Positions 43,903 through 52,806 of a DNA stretch of 64,000 nucleotides are shown here, piece after piece; the stretch's first letter is position 1, and each line of letters opens with the position of its first letter. The DNA is from Pseudomonas sp. DC1.2. GTDB taxonomy: Bacteria > Pseudomonadota > Gammaproteobacteria > Pseudomonadales > Pseudomonadaceae. The stretch spans positions 1,927,001-1,991,000 of the forward strand of contig NZ_CP133782.1 of NCBI RefSeq assembly GCF_034351645.1, read 5' to 3'. The translations under genes and the position numbers were made by a program. The notes beneath the pieces were generated by a model. It was given only the letters and a program-made list of their open reading frames with translations, was not told the DNA's origin and did no database searches.

Positions 43903-46278
43903 TTGGTAGAGTACGTAGTTTCCCTCGATAAGCTCGGCGTCCATGATGTAGAGCATGTGGGGGGCAAGAACGCATCCCTGGGCGAGATGATCAGTAACCT
44001 TGCGGGTGCCGGTGTCTCGGTGCCTGGTGGCTTCGCCACGACCGCTCAGGCCTATCGTGACTTTCTGGAACTGAGCGGCCTGAACGATCAGATCCATGCC
44101 GCGCTCGACGCCCTGGACGTCGACGACGTCAACGCGCTGGCCAAGACCGGTGCGCAGATCCGCAACTGGATCATGGACGCTGAGTTTCCCGAGAAGCTCA
44201 ACGCCGAAATCCGCACCGCGTTCGCCACGCTGTCGGCCGGTAACCCTGACATGGCGGTGGCCGTGCGCTCTTCCGCTACCGCCGAAGACTTGCCGGATGC
44301 TTCCTTCGCCGGTCAGCAGGAAACGTTCCTGAACATCCGGGGTGTCGAAAACGTCATTCGCGCCGCCAAAGAGGTGTTCGCTTCACTGTTCAACGATCGT
44401 GCGATTTCCTACCGCGTCCACCAGGGCTTTGACCACAAACTGGTCGCCCTGTCGGCTGGCGTGCAACGCATGGTTCGTTCAGAAACCGGCACTGCCGGTG
44501 TCATGTTCACCCTCGACACCGAGTCGGGTTTTCGCGACGTTGTGTTCATTACCGGCGCCTACGGCCTGGGTGAAACCGTTGTGCAGGGTGCGGTGAACCC
44601 GGACGAATTTTATGTCCACAAACAAACACTGGAGGCAGGCCGCCCCGCTATCCTGCGCCGTAACCTGGGCAGCAAAGCGATCAAAATGATCTACGGCGAA
44701 GTGGCCACGGCCGGCAAGTCGGTCAAGACCATCGATGTCGACAAGGCTGATCGCGCCCGTTTCTGCCTCAGCGACGCTGAAGTCAGCGAACTTGCCAAGC
44801 AAGCGATGATCATCGAGAAGCACTACAAGTGCCCGATGGACATCGAATGGGCCAAAGACGGCGACGACGGCAAGCTTTACATCGTTCAGGCCCGCCCTGA
44901 AACCGTGAAGAGCCGCACCTCGGCCAACGTCATGGAACGCTACCTGTTGAAAGAAACCGGCACTGTACTGGTGGAAGGTCGCGCCATCGGCCAGCGTATC
45001 GGCGCCGGCAAGGTCCGCATCATCAAGGACGTGTCCGAGATGGACAAAGTCCAGCCGGGCGACGTACTGGTCTCCGACATGACGGACCCGGACTGGGAGC
45101 CGGTTATGAAGCGCGCGAGCGCCATCGTCACTAACCGTGGCGGCCGTACCTGTCACGCGGCGATCATCGCTCGTGAGCTGGGCATCCCGGCAGTGGTCGG
45201 TTGTGGCAACGCCACCCAACTGCTCAAAGACGGTCAGGGTGTGACCGTTTCCTGCGCGGAAGGCGACACCGGTTACATCTTCGAAGGCGAACTGGGCTTC
45301 GACATCAAGAAAAACTCCGTGGACGCCATGCCTGATCTGCCGTTCAAGATCATGATGAACGTTGGTAATCCGGACCGCGCTTTCGACTTCGCACAACTGC
45401 CGAACGCTGGTGTGGGCCTGGCCCGCCTGGAGTTCATCATCAACCGCATGATCGGGGTTCACCCCAAAGCGCTGTTGAACTACGACGGTCTGCCGCAAGA
45501 GATCAAGGACAGCGTCGACAAGCGCATTGCCGGTTACGACGATCCGGTTGGTTTCTATGTCGACAAACTGGTCGAAGGCATCAGTACCCTGGCCGCTGCG
45601 TTCACCCCGAAAAAGGTCATCGTGCGTCTGTCGGATTTCAAGTCCAACGAATACGCGAACCTGATCGGCGGCAAACTCTACGAGCCGGAAGAAGAAAACC
45701 CGATGTTGGGTTTCCGTGGTGCGTCGCGTTACATCAGCGAAGCGTTCCGCGATTGCTTCGAACTCGAGTGCCGCGCCCTGAAACGCGTGCGCAACGAGAT
45801 GGGCCTGACCAACGTTGAAATCATGGTGCCGTTTGTCCGTACCCTGGGCGAAGCTAGCCAAGTGATCGACCTGTTGGCCGAAAATGGCTTGGCCCGTGGC
45901 GAGAACGGTCTGCGCATCATCATGATGTGCGAACTGCCGTCCAACGCGATCCTGGCGGAAGAGTTCCTGGAATTCTTCGACGGTTTCTCCATTGGCTCCA
46001 ACGACCTGACTCAGCTGACGCTGGGCCTGGACCGTGACTCCGGGATCATCGCGCACCTGTTTGACGAGCGGAATCCGGCGGTCAAGAAATTGTTGGCCAA
46101 TGCGATTCAAGCGTGCAACAAGGCCGGTAAATACATCGGTATCTGCGGTCAGGGGCCTTCGGATCACCCTGATCTGGCCAAATGGCTGATGGAACAAGGC
46201 ATCGAAAGCGTTTCGCTGAACCCCGATTCCGTACTGGAAACCTGGTTCTTCCTGGCCGAAGGTCAGGCGTCGGCCTAA
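43903..46278 (+). CDS. ppsA: Phosphoenolpyruvate synthase
   Basis: A 791-residue enzyme converting pyruvate and ATP to PEP, AMP and phosphate. The N-terminal ATP-grasp domain has [14 protein letters not shown] and [20 protein letters not shown]. The phosphohistidine swivel is [20 protein letters not shown], with the catalytic His and the PpsR-target Thr beside it. The C-terminal barrel has [17 protein letters not shown]. The start is a TTG at 43903 with GGAGAG upstream, giving the usual (M)[11 protein letters not shown]; an ORF start at 43762 lies in the divergent promoter. Confidence 0.95.
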   Translation: MVEYVVSLDKLGVHDVEHVGGKNASLGEMISNLAGAGVSVPGGFATTAQAYRDFLELSGLNDQIHAALDALDVDDVNALAKTGAQIRNWIMDAEFPEKLNAEIRTAFATLSAGNPDMAVAVRSSATAEDLPDASFAGQQETFLNIRGVENVIRAAKEVFASLFNDRAISYRVHQGFDHKLVALSAGVQRMVRSETGTAGVMFTLDTESGFRDVVFITGAYGLGETVVQGAVNPDEFYVHKQTLEAGRPAILRRNLGSKAIKMIYGEVATAGKSVKTIDVDKADRARFCLSDAEVSELAKQAMIIEKHYKCPMDIEWAKDGDDGKLYIVQARPETVKSRTSANVMERYLLKETGTVLVEGRAIGQRIGAGKVRIIKDVSEMDKVQPGDVLVSDMTDPDWEPVMKRASAIVTNRGGRTCHAAIIARELGIPAVVGCGNATQLLKDGQGVTVSCAEGDTGYIFEGELGFDIKKNSVDAMPDLPFKIMMNVGNPDRAFDFAQLPNAGVGLARLEFIINRMIGVHPKALLNYDGLPQEIKDSVDKRIAGYDDPVGFYVDKLVEGISTLAAAFTPKKVIVRLSDFKSNEYANLIGGKLYEPEEENPMLGFRGASRYISEAFRDCFELECRALKRVRNEMGLTNVEIMVPFVRTLGEASQVIDLLAENGLARGENGLRIIMMCELPSNAILAEEFLEFFDGFSIGSNDLTQLTLGLDRDSGIIAHLFDERNPAVKKLLANAIQACNKAGKYIGICGQGPSDHPDLAKWLMEQGIESVSLNPDSVLETWFFLAEGQASA

Positions 46279-46292
46279 AGGCGTGAGTGAAA

Positions 46293-46317
46293 GGGTCGAT
46301 CGGTGATCGACCCTTTT
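46293..46317 (+). terminator. Intrinsic terminator of ppsA
   Basis: A GGGTCGATC / GATCGACCC perfect 9-base stem with a 3-base loop, then TTTT. Confidence 0.88.
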
Positions 46318-46376
46318 AGAGATTCAAGTAGGGCGGGCTCTCCAGTGGATGCCGCCCTTTTTTGTGCAAGAGCATT

Positions 46377-47366
46377 ATGCAAAGCAGTAGTCATCTATTT
46401 CCTGTCGCCCTGATCAGCGCCGAACGGCGCGGTGATCTGAGCGAAGACGTTTACCGTTTAAAACCTGGCAACAGCCCTGACGGCACGGTCGAATTGGCGG
46501 TGACGCGCCTCGGCATGGCCGATGGCGTTACCGTGCGCGGCGTACCGGTGATTTTGCTTCACGGCAGTTTTTCCAATCGGCGGTTCTGGTACTCGCCCAA
46601 GGGGCTCGGGCTGGGCGCGTATTTGACGCGGCTGGGGTTCGACGTCTGGATTCCAGAAATGCGCGGTCATGGCCTCTCGCAACGCAATCATGACTACCGC
46701 AAGAACCGTGTCGCCGACTATGCCCGCTATGACCTGCCGGCCATCGGCGCATTCGTGCGTGAGCAAAGTGGCCAGGCTCCCCATTGGATCGGTCATTCGT
46801 TGGGGGGCATCACCCTCGCAGCGGCGTTGGGCGGTCAGTACATCGGCGATCCGTTGGTGGCCTCGGCGGCGTTTTTTGGTACTCAGGTCAGCCGTACTTA
46901 CTGGCCGTTAAAAATTCCACCGCTGGAGTGGGGTGGGCGGTTGATTCTCAAGCGCTTCGCTCAGCTATCCGGCTCGCGGCTCAAGCGCGGCCCGGAGGAC
47001 GAGCCGATTGGTCTGGCCTTGGAAAGCATGCGCTGGTACGGCCTGTTCGGACGTTTTGGCGATAAAGATAAAGACTGGTGGACGGGCTTGTCCGAGGTGC
47101 AGTTGCCGGTGCTGGCGGTCAGCGCGGCCGGAGACCATCAGGACCCGAGCTGGGCTTGTCGCAAGCTGTTCGATCAAGTTGGCTCTGAGCATAAGCAGTT
47201 CATCACTCTGGGGCGCGAGCAGGGATTTGCCGACAATTTCGGTCATGTTGAAATGCTGGTCAGCAGGGCCGCCCAGGCTGAGGTCTGGCCATTGGTCGCT
47301 CGCTGGTTGGCTGATCAACAGACGCCACTGTTGAGCGAAAAGCCCAATTTGGCGGCGGCCGTCTGA
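46377..47366 (+). CDS. Alpha/beta-fold hydrolase
   Basis: A 329-residue esterase/lipase-like hydrolase. The oxyanion strand is VILLHGSFSNRRFWYSP, the nucleophile elbow GHSLGG, the likely acid Asp lies in AAGDHQDPS, and the His in DNFGHVEMLV. The position between ppsA and rraA matches the order I recall in P. aeruginosa. The substrate is unknown. Confidence 0.85.
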   Translation: MQSSSHLFPVALISAERRGDLSEDVYRLKPGNSPDGTVELAVTRLGMADGVTVRGVPVILLHGSFSNRRFWYSPKGLGLGAYLTRLGFDVWIPEMRGHGLSQRNHDYRKNRVADYARYDLPAIGAFVREQSGQAPHWIGHSLGGITLAAALGGQYIGDPLVASAAFFGTQVSRTYWPLKIPPLEWGGRLILKRFAQLSGSRLKRGPEDEPIGLALESMRWYGLFGRFGDKDKDWWTGLSEVQLPVLAVSAAGDHQDPSWACRKLFDQVGSEHKQFITLGREQGFADNFGHVEMLVSRAAQAEVWPLVARWLADQQTPLLSEKPNLAAAV

Positions 47367-47487
47367 GCCTGATGCTCTAACAAGGGCATTTCGCTCTGGT
47401 CGGCATGCGGCTAAGATATGACGCATTGCGCTTTTTCGGTCACTTTGCGACATCCTCGATTGTCTTCCTCTTTACAGGAGTTTCTCG

Positions 47488-47979
47488 ATGAACCATTACG
47501 TTACGCCTGACCTGTGCGACACCTATCCGGAGCTGGTGCAGGTGCTGGAGCCTATGTTCAGCAATTTCGGTGGCCGTGATTCTTTCGGCGGCGAAATCGT
47601 GACCATCAAGTGTTTCGAAGACAATTCGCGCGTCAAGGAACAGGTCGAACTCAAGGGTGATGGCAAGGTGCTGGTGGTCGATGGTGGCGGTTCCCTGCGT
47701 CATGCGTTGCTGGGTGACATGCTGGCCGAGAAAGCTTCGAAAAACGGTTGGGAAGGACTGGTGATCTACGGTTGCATCCGCGACGTCGATATCCTCGCGC
47801 AGACCGATCTGGGCGTGCAGGCCCTCGCCAGCCACCCGAGGAAGTCCGACAGACGCGGGCTCGGCGACCTTAATGTTCCAGTGACCTTCGCCGGCGTGAC
47901 GTTCCATCCAGGTCATTACATTTATGCGGACAACAACGGCGTGATCATCTCGCCAAGTCCGCTGAAGATGCCTGAATAA
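47488..47979 (+). CDS. rraA: RraA-family protein (RNase E inhibitor-like)
   Basis: A 163-residue RraA-like protein. The start is [20 protein letters not shown]; the conserved core is [19 protein letters not shown] and [17 protein letters not shown]. In E. coli RraA binds RNase E and slows mRNA decay. The same fold includes HMG/CHA aldolases, and the GDxLA...R-D signature for metal binding is present, so weak aldolase activity is possible. AGGAG precedes the ATG. Confidence 0.9.
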   Translation: MNHYVTPDLCDTYPELVQVLEPMFSNFGGRDSFGGEIVTIKCFEDNSRVKEQVELKGDGKVLVVDGGGSLRHALLGDMLAEKASKNGWEGLVIYGCIRDVDILAQTDLGVQALASHPRKSDRRGLGDLNVPVTFAGVTFHPGHYIYADNNGVIISPSPLKMPE

Positions 47980-48018
47980 AGCATCGATGCGAATTTTCGT
48001 GGCAAAAACGGGGTGAGG

Positions 48019-49014
48019 ATGTTCGAGGAAGAAAACGCGCAGTGGGGGCTGGTACATGCTCTGGTACTGGACGGTAAAGGCGGTGCGCGTTCGATAGCAC
48101 GGACTGAACTCGATGACTTGCAGCTACAGGCTCATGAAAGCCTGTGGTTGCACTGGGACCGCAGTCATCCGCAAACCCAGACCTGGTTGCGTAAATCCAG
48201 CGGTCTGAGCGAGTTCAGTTGTGATCTGTTGTTGGAAGAAAATACCCGGCCGCGCCTGCTCGCCCTCCCGGACGCTGAGTTGTTGCTGTTTTTGCGCGGA
48301 ATTAACCTCAATCCAGGTGCCGAGCCGGAAGACATGGTGTCGGTGCGTATCTTCGCATCGCCCCAATGCGTGATTTCCCTGCGCCTGCGTCCGCTGCGTG
48401 CCACGGATGAATTGTTGGTCCAGTTGACTGAAGGCAAGGGGCCAAAAACTGCTTCCGAGCTCCTTCTCTATATGGCGCAATACCTCACCAACAAAGTGCA
48501 GGATCTGGTCACAGACCTCTCGGAAGTGGTCGATGAGGAGGAAGAAAAACTGGATGCCGACGAACGGTATACACCCGACCACGGGGCCATTTTGCAGATC
48601 CGTCGGCGGGCCGCAGGACTGAAACGTTTTCTCGCCCCGCAACGGGATATTTTTGGGCAACTGACGCGGATCAAACTGCCTTGGTTTGTCGAAGACGATG
48701 GCGATTACTGGAACGAATTGAACAACAGTCTGACCCGTTACCTCGAGGAGTTGGAATTGACCCGCGAGCGGGTGGGGCTGGTCCTGGAGGCCGAAGACCG
48801 ACGTTTGAGCGTGCGTATGAACCGCACGATGTATCGCTTCGGGATCATCACCGGGATCTTTTTGCCGATGAGTTTTCTGACCGGTCTTTTAGGCATCAAT
48901 GTGGGCGGCATTCCGTTCTCCGGTAACCCTTATGGCTTCCTGATCGCTTGCCTGATGATGGTCTCAGTGGCGCTTGGCCAGTGGTGGTTGTTCCGCCGTT
49001 TGCGCTGGGTTTAA
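48019..49014 (+). CDS. zntB: CorA-superfamily zinc transporter
   Basis: A 331-residue protein with a large cytoplasmic N-terminal funnel (coiled region VVDEEEEKLDADER) and two C-terminal helices. The first ends in GLLGINVGGIPFSG, where the GxN signature reads GIN as in ZntB. The final RRLRWV is basic and cytoplasmic. It moves Zn2+ and related divalent ions. In P. aeruginosa the orthologue is named cmaX, next to crfX and cmpX, as here. Confidence 0.88.
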   Translation: MFEEENAQWGLVHALVLDGKGGARSIARTELDDLQLQAHESLWLHWDRSHPQTQTWLRKSSGLSEFSCDLLLEENTRPRLLALPDAELLLFLRGINLNPGAEPEDMVSVRIFASPQCVISLRLRPLRATDELLVQLTEGKGPKTASELLLYMAQYLTNKVQDLVTDLSEVVDEEEEKLDADERYTPDHGAILQIRRRAAGLKRFLAPQRDIFGQLTRIKLPWFVEDDGDYWNELNNSLTRYLEELELTRERVGLVLEAEDRRLSVRMNRTMYRFGIITGIFLPMSFLTGLLGINVGGIPFSGNPYGFLIACLMMVSVALGQWWLFRRLRWV

Positions 49015-49077
49015 AAATGCTTCATGTGACCCGAGCAAATTTGATCGCGTCTTTCACAGACATCACGAGAGGTGCGT

Positions 49078-49326
49078 ATGCACGATCCGTTTGAACAGTC
49101 TTTGCGCGACATGCTGAAAGCTTCGCCGTCCAGCCGTGACGACGATGCTTGCCTTGGCCGCGTTTTGAAAACCGCCAACCGCCAGGTCGGTGCCGGGGAT
49201 CTGTTCAGTCTGCTGGGCCGCTGGTTGCCCGCGCTGATGATTGCCCTCAACAACGGATCGGCCCACGTTTCGCCGGTTTCCCGTCACCGTAAACCCATTG
49301 CTCGCACTGCTGATAAGGCTGATTGA
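49078..49326 (+). CDS. crfX: CrfX small protein
   Basis: An 82-residue protein starting MHDPFEQSLRDMLKASPSS with a basic C-terminus and no membrane segment. In pseudomonads it is the conserved small gene upstream of cmpX and sigX. The ATG at 49078 has GAGAGG upstream. Function is not settled. Confidence 0.8.
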   Translation: MHDPFEQSLRDMLKASPSSRDDDACLGRVLKTANRQVGAGDLFSLLGRWLPALMIALNNGSAHVSPVSRHRKPIARTADKAD

Positions 49327-49328
49327 AT

Positions 49329-50153
49329 ATGGAACTTGATCTCTGGACTCAGAGCCTCGTCACTGCAATGACTGCGTTGTGGACCAAGGTTGCTAACTTC
49401 ATTCCTAACCTGTTCGGCGCACTGGTTGTGCTGCTGTTGGGTTTCGTCGTGGCCAAGCTGCTGGATACTCTGCTGTCTAAATTGCTCGCCAAACTGGGCC
49501 TCGATCGCTTGATGGGTGGTACCGGTTTGACTAAATTGTTGTCACGAGCCGGCCTGCAAGTACCGATATCAACCTTGATCGGCAAAATTGTCTACTGGTT
49601 CGTTTTGCTTATTTTCCTGGTGTCGGCCGCCGAATCCCTTGGGCTTGAGCGAGTTTCAGCTACGCTGGATATGCTTGCGTTGTATTTGCCGAAAGTATTT
49701 GGCGCCGCGCTGGTGTTGCTGGTGGGTGTCTTGCTGGCGCAATTGGCCAATGGGTTGGTGCGCGGCGCGGCAGAGGGCGTAGGGCTGGATTACGCTTCGG
49801 GTCTGGGGCGAATCGCCCAAGGCCTGGTGATTATCATCAGTATTTCGGTTGCGATCAGTCAGTTAGAGGTCAAAACTGACCTGCTAAATCATGTGATTGT
49901 GATCGTTTTGATTACCGTTGGTCTGGCGGTTGCGCTGGCAATGGGGTTGGGAAGCCGTGAAATTGCGGGTCAGATTCTTGCGGGAATCTATGTGAGAGAG
50001 TTGTATCAAGTTGGGCAACAAGTGCGTGTTGGTGAGGTCGAAGGCCAGATCGAAGAGATTGGCACGGTTAAAACCACATTGCTGACCGACGAGGGCGAGC
50101 TAGTCTCTCTCTCGAATCGGATCCTGCTGGAACAGCATGTGATTAGCCGCTAA
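49329..50153 (+). CDS. cmpX: CmpX mechanosensitive-like membrane protein
   Basis: A 274-residue inner-membrane protein with about five helices (FGALVVLLLGFVVAKLLDTL, VLLVGVLLAQLANGLV and others) and a C-terminal beta domain like the MscS middle domain (VGQQVRVGEVEGQIEEIG, then TVKTTLLTDEGELVSLSN). In P. aeruginosa and P. fluorescens, loss of CmpX alters SigX activity, so it links envelope state to the sigma factor encoded next. Confidence 0.88.
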   Translation: MELDLWTQSLVTAMTALWTKVANFIPNLFGALVVLLLGFVVAKLLDTLLSKLLAKLGLDRLMGGTGLTKLLSRAGLQVPISTLIGKIVYWFVLLIFLVSAAESLGLERVSATLDMLALYLPKVFGAALVLLVGVLLAQLANGLVRGAAEGVGLDYASGLGRIAQGLVIIISISVAISQLEVKTDLLNHVIVIVLITVGLAVALAMGLGSREIAGQILAGIYVRELYQVGQQVRVGEVEGQIEEIGTVKTTLLTDEGELVSLSNRILLEQHVISR

Positions 50154-50240
50154 CCCGGCAAACCCTGCTAATGTATGCCGCCGCAAAATGCCCTGAAAGG
50201 ACTGCGGCGGACATTGACCTGACTGTCGGCCCGACTTGTT

Positions 50241-50831
50241 TTGAATAAAGCTCAATTGCTCTCTACGCGCTACGACCCCCGCGAGCTCTCTGATGAGGAG
50301 TTGGTCGCGCGCTCGCACACCGAGCTGTTTCACGTAACGCGCGCCTATGAAGAGCTGATGCGGCGTTACCAACGAACATTATTTAACGTTTGCGCACGAT
50401 ATCTTGGGAACGATCGCGACGCAGACGATGTCTGTCAGGAAGTGATGTTGAAGGTGTTGTACGGCCTGAAGAACTTTGAGGGTAAATCGAAGTTCAAAAC
50501 GTGGCTATACAGCATCACGTACAACGAATGCATCACACAGTATCGGAAGGAACGGCGAAAGCGTCGCTTGATGGACGCTTTGAGTCTTGACCCCCTTGAG
50601 GAAGCGTCTGAAGAAAAGGCGCCGAAACCTGAAGAGACGGGCGGACTTGATCGCTGGCTGGTGTATGTGAACCCGATTGACCGTGAAATTCTGGTGCTAC
50701 GATTTGTCGCAGAGCTGGAGTTTCAGGAGATCGCAGACATCATGCACATGGGTTTGAGTGCTACAAAAATGCGTTACAAACGTGCTCTAGATAAATTACG
50801 TGAGAAATTTGCAGGCGTTGCTGAAACTTAG
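50241..50831 (+). CDS. sigX: ECF sigma factor SigX
   Basis: A 196-residue ECF sigma factor. Region 2 is visible in RRYQRTLFNVCARYLGNDRD and FKTWLYSITYNECITQYRKE; region 4 is REILVLRFVAELEFQEIADI followed by the helix-turn-helix ATKMRYKRALDKLREKF. The start appears to be TTG at 50241 (MNKAQLLSTRYDPREL), with no ATG giving the conserved N-terminus. There is no adjacent anti-sigma gene. Known targets include oprF, just downstream, and fatty-acid synthesis. Confidence 0.93.
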   Translation: MNKAQLLSTRYDPRELSDEELVARSHTELFHVTRAYEELMRRYQRTLFNVCARYLGNDRDADDVCQEVMLKVLYGLKNFEGKSKFKTWLYSITYNECITQYRKERRKRRLMDALSLDPLEEASEEKAPKPEETGGLDRWLVYVNPIDREILVLRFVAELEFQEIADIMHMGLSATKMRYKRALDKLREKFAGVAET

Positions 50832-50857
50832 TTCAGCGCAAATATCTCTTACGTGTA

Positions 50858-50879
50858 GGCAAGTTCTGATAGACTTGCC
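50858..50879 (+). promoter_or_regulatory. Hairpin in the sigX-oprF intergenic region
   Basis: GGCAAGT / ACTTGCC around an 8-base loop, in the 107-base gap that should also carry the oprF promoters. It lacks a T-run, so it may be an attenuator or mRNA-stabilising stem rather than a full terminator. Confidence 0.4.
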
Positions 50880-50938
50880 GCCGAGTTGTCCTTCGGTTTG
50901 AGGGGCTGCTTTACAATCACCAGATGGGGATTTAACGG

Positions 50939-51913
50939 ATGAAACTGAAAAACACCTTGGGCTTGGCCATTGGTTCTCTTATTGCCGCTACTTCGTTCGG
51001 CGTTTTGGCACAAGGCCAAGGCGCAGTTGAAGGCGAGCTCTTCTACCAGAAGAAGTACAACGACAGCGTTAAGCACGTCGAAGATGGCTTCAACCCTGGC
51101 GCCTCCATCGGTTACTTCTTGACCGACGACGTGTCGTTGAACCTGACCTACGACAAAGGCAACTACACCCGTTCGAACGACGGTACCGGTAGCCAGAAAA
51201 TCAAGAGCGACAACTTCGGTCTGAACGCTCAGTACCACTTCAACAACGCTGGCGACGCTCTGCGTCCTTACGTTTCGGGTGGCGTTGCTCACAAGAGCAT
51301 GACCAACGTAGCTGCTGACGGCCACACTGGTCGCGACCAGTCGACTTTCCTGACTGCAGGCGCTGGCGTTAAGTACTACTTCGCCGAAAACTTCTTCGCC
51401 CGTGCTGGCGTTGAAGCTGACTACAAGCTGGACAACGGCAAGTGGGACTACGCTCCGACCATCGGTCTGGGTGTTAACTTCGGTGGCGGCAACAAGCCTG
51501 CTCCAGCTCCAGTACCAGCACCGGCTCCAGAGCCAGCGCCAGTTGCAGAAGCTCCAGTTGCTGAAGTTGTTCGTGTTGAGCTGGACGTAAAGTTCGACTT
51601 CAACAAGTCGGTTGTTAAGCCGAACAGCTACGGTGATGTCAAGAACCTGGCTGACTTCATGAAGCAGTACCCACAAACTACCACCGTTGTGGAAGGTCAC
51701 ACTGACAACGTCGGTCCTGACGCTTACAACCAGAAACTGTCCCAGCGTCGTGCCGACGCTGTTAAGCAAGTCCTGGTCAAAGATGGTGTTGAAGCTAACC
51801 GCGTTCACTCGGTTGGTTATGGCAAGTCCCGCCCAATTGCTGACAACAGCACTGACGCTGGCCGCGCTGCAAACCGTCGCGTAGAAGCGCAGGTTGAAGC
51901 TCAAGCTAAGTAA
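50939..51913 (+). CDS. oprF: Major outer-membrane porin OprF
   Basis: A 324-residue OmpA-family porin. The signal peptide is MKLKNTLGLAIGSLIAATSF with cleavage near VLA|QGQG. An eight-stranded barrel domain follows, then a Pro/Ala linker (APAPVPAPAPEPAPVAEAP). The C-terminal peptidoglycan-binding domain has VKFDFNKSVVKP, VEGHTDNVGPDAYN and the Arg/Asp residues in NRVHSVGYGKSRPIAD. It has codon usage typical of a very highly expressed gene and its own strong terminator. Confidence 0.97.
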   Translation: MKLKNTLGLAIGSLIAATSFGVLAQGQGAVEGELFYQKKYNDSVKHVEDGFNPGASIGYFLTDDVSLNLTYDKGNYTRSNDGTGSQKIKSDNFGLNAQYHFNNAGDALRPYVSGGVAHKSMTNVAADGHTGRDQSTFLTAGAGVKYYFAENFFARAGVEADYKLDNGKWDYAPTIGLGVNFGGGNKPAPAPVPAPAPEPAPVAEAPVAEVVRVELDVKFDFNKSVVKPNSYGDVKNLADFMKQYPQTTTVVEGHTDNVGPDAYNQKLSQRRADAVKQVLVKDGVEANRVHSVGYGKSRPIADNSTDAGRAANRRVEAQVEAQAK

Positions 51914-51930
51914 TTAGCCCGCAGCTCTGG

Positions 51931-51957
51931 AAAAGCCCGGCTTAGGCCGGGCTTTTC
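51931..51957 (+). terminator. Intrinsic terminator of oprF
   Basis: AAAAGCCCGGC / GCCGGGCTTTT, an 11-base perfect stem with a 4-base loop and T-run. The A-rich 5' side makes it bidirectional, so it could also stop cobA transcription coming from the right. Confidence 0.92.
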
Positions 51958-52028
51958 TTTGTCTGCGATTTGGGGATTGGCTCGAATTTATTCAGTTTTT
52001 CGGCAAGGAATCGCCGTGTCTAACCGGC

Positions 52029-52796
52029 CTACAGGGATAAGCAACGAGTTGATTCAATATCCGTCGCAGGCTGCGATCCTTTGAATTCCTCGACAGCCGC
52101 TACCGCTCCGATCACCAGGATCGCTGGGCTTTTTAACTGGAAGTCGTAGGCATCTTCTTCCATCGATGTAAGGTCACTCCTACATTCTCGCTGGTGGGCT
52201 AGCGAGGCGTTTTCAATCATCGCCACTGGGGTACTGGCGGCCATGCCACCTGCCAGCAACTGCTCGCGAATCTCGCTCAGTTTCGCCACGCCCATGTAGA
52301 CCACCAATGTGGTGCCCCCTTGGGCCAATGCCTGCCAGTTCAGGCTGCTACCGTCCTGGGTGTGGGCAGTCACCAGCGTCACGCCGCGTGCGACGCCGCG
52401 CAGCGTCAACGGAATATTGCACTGGGTCGCGCCGGCCAGCCCGGCAGTGATGCCATTGACCAGTTCCACATCGACGCCACGCTCGCGTAACCACTGCGCC
52501 TCTTCACCGCCACGGCCAAAAATACACGGATCGCCCCCCTTCAGTCGGACCACACACTTGCCGTGACGGGCATAACGCAGCATCAGACGATGAATGAAGG
52601 CTTGAGGTGTGGAGCGGCAGCCGCCGCGCTTGCCAACCGGAATAATTCTGGCGTTCGGGCAATGTTCAAGCACCGCTTCATTGACCAGATCATCGATTAG
52701 CACCACGTCGGCTTCTCTCAGTGCTCGCACAGCTTTGAGGGTCAATAATTCGGGGTCGCCAGGGCCTGCACCCACCAGCCAGACTTTTGCACTCAT
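52029..52796 (-). CDS. cobA: Uroporphyrinogen-III C-methyltransferase
   Basis: A 255-residue SAM-dependent methyltransferase making precorrin-2 from uroporphyrinogen III. Motifs are VGAGPGDPELLTLKAVRAL, RLKGGDPCIFGRGGEEA and the GITAG loop. It lacks the CysG siroheme-synthase half. As the last gene of nirBD-nasC-cobA it supplies precursor for the siroheme of NirB. Confidence 0.93.
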   Translation of the reverse strand: MSAKVWLVGAGPGDPELLTLKAVRALREADVVLIDDLVNEAVLEHCPNARIIPVGKRGGCRSTPQAFIHRLMLRYARHGKCVVRLKGGDPCIFGRGGEEAQWLRERGVDVELVNGITAGLAGATQCNIPLTLRGVARGVTLVTAHTQDGSSLNWQALAQGGTTLVVYMGVAKLSEIREQLLAGGMAASTPVAMIENASLAHQRECRSDLTSMEEDAYDFQLKSPAILVIGAVAAVEEFKGSQPATDIESTRCLSL

Positions 52797-52806
52797 CGTA
52801 GGTTCC

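Noticed and set aside
44479..46197. 572-codon open frame antisense to ppsA
   Set aside because: Long antisense frames are expected opposite GC-rich genes with G/C third positions; ppsA on the plus strand has all catalytic motifs.
50849..51904. 351-codon open frame antisense to oprF
   Set aside because: Its composition mirrors the strongly biased codons of oprF, it has no recognisable motif or ribosome site, and oprF is certain.
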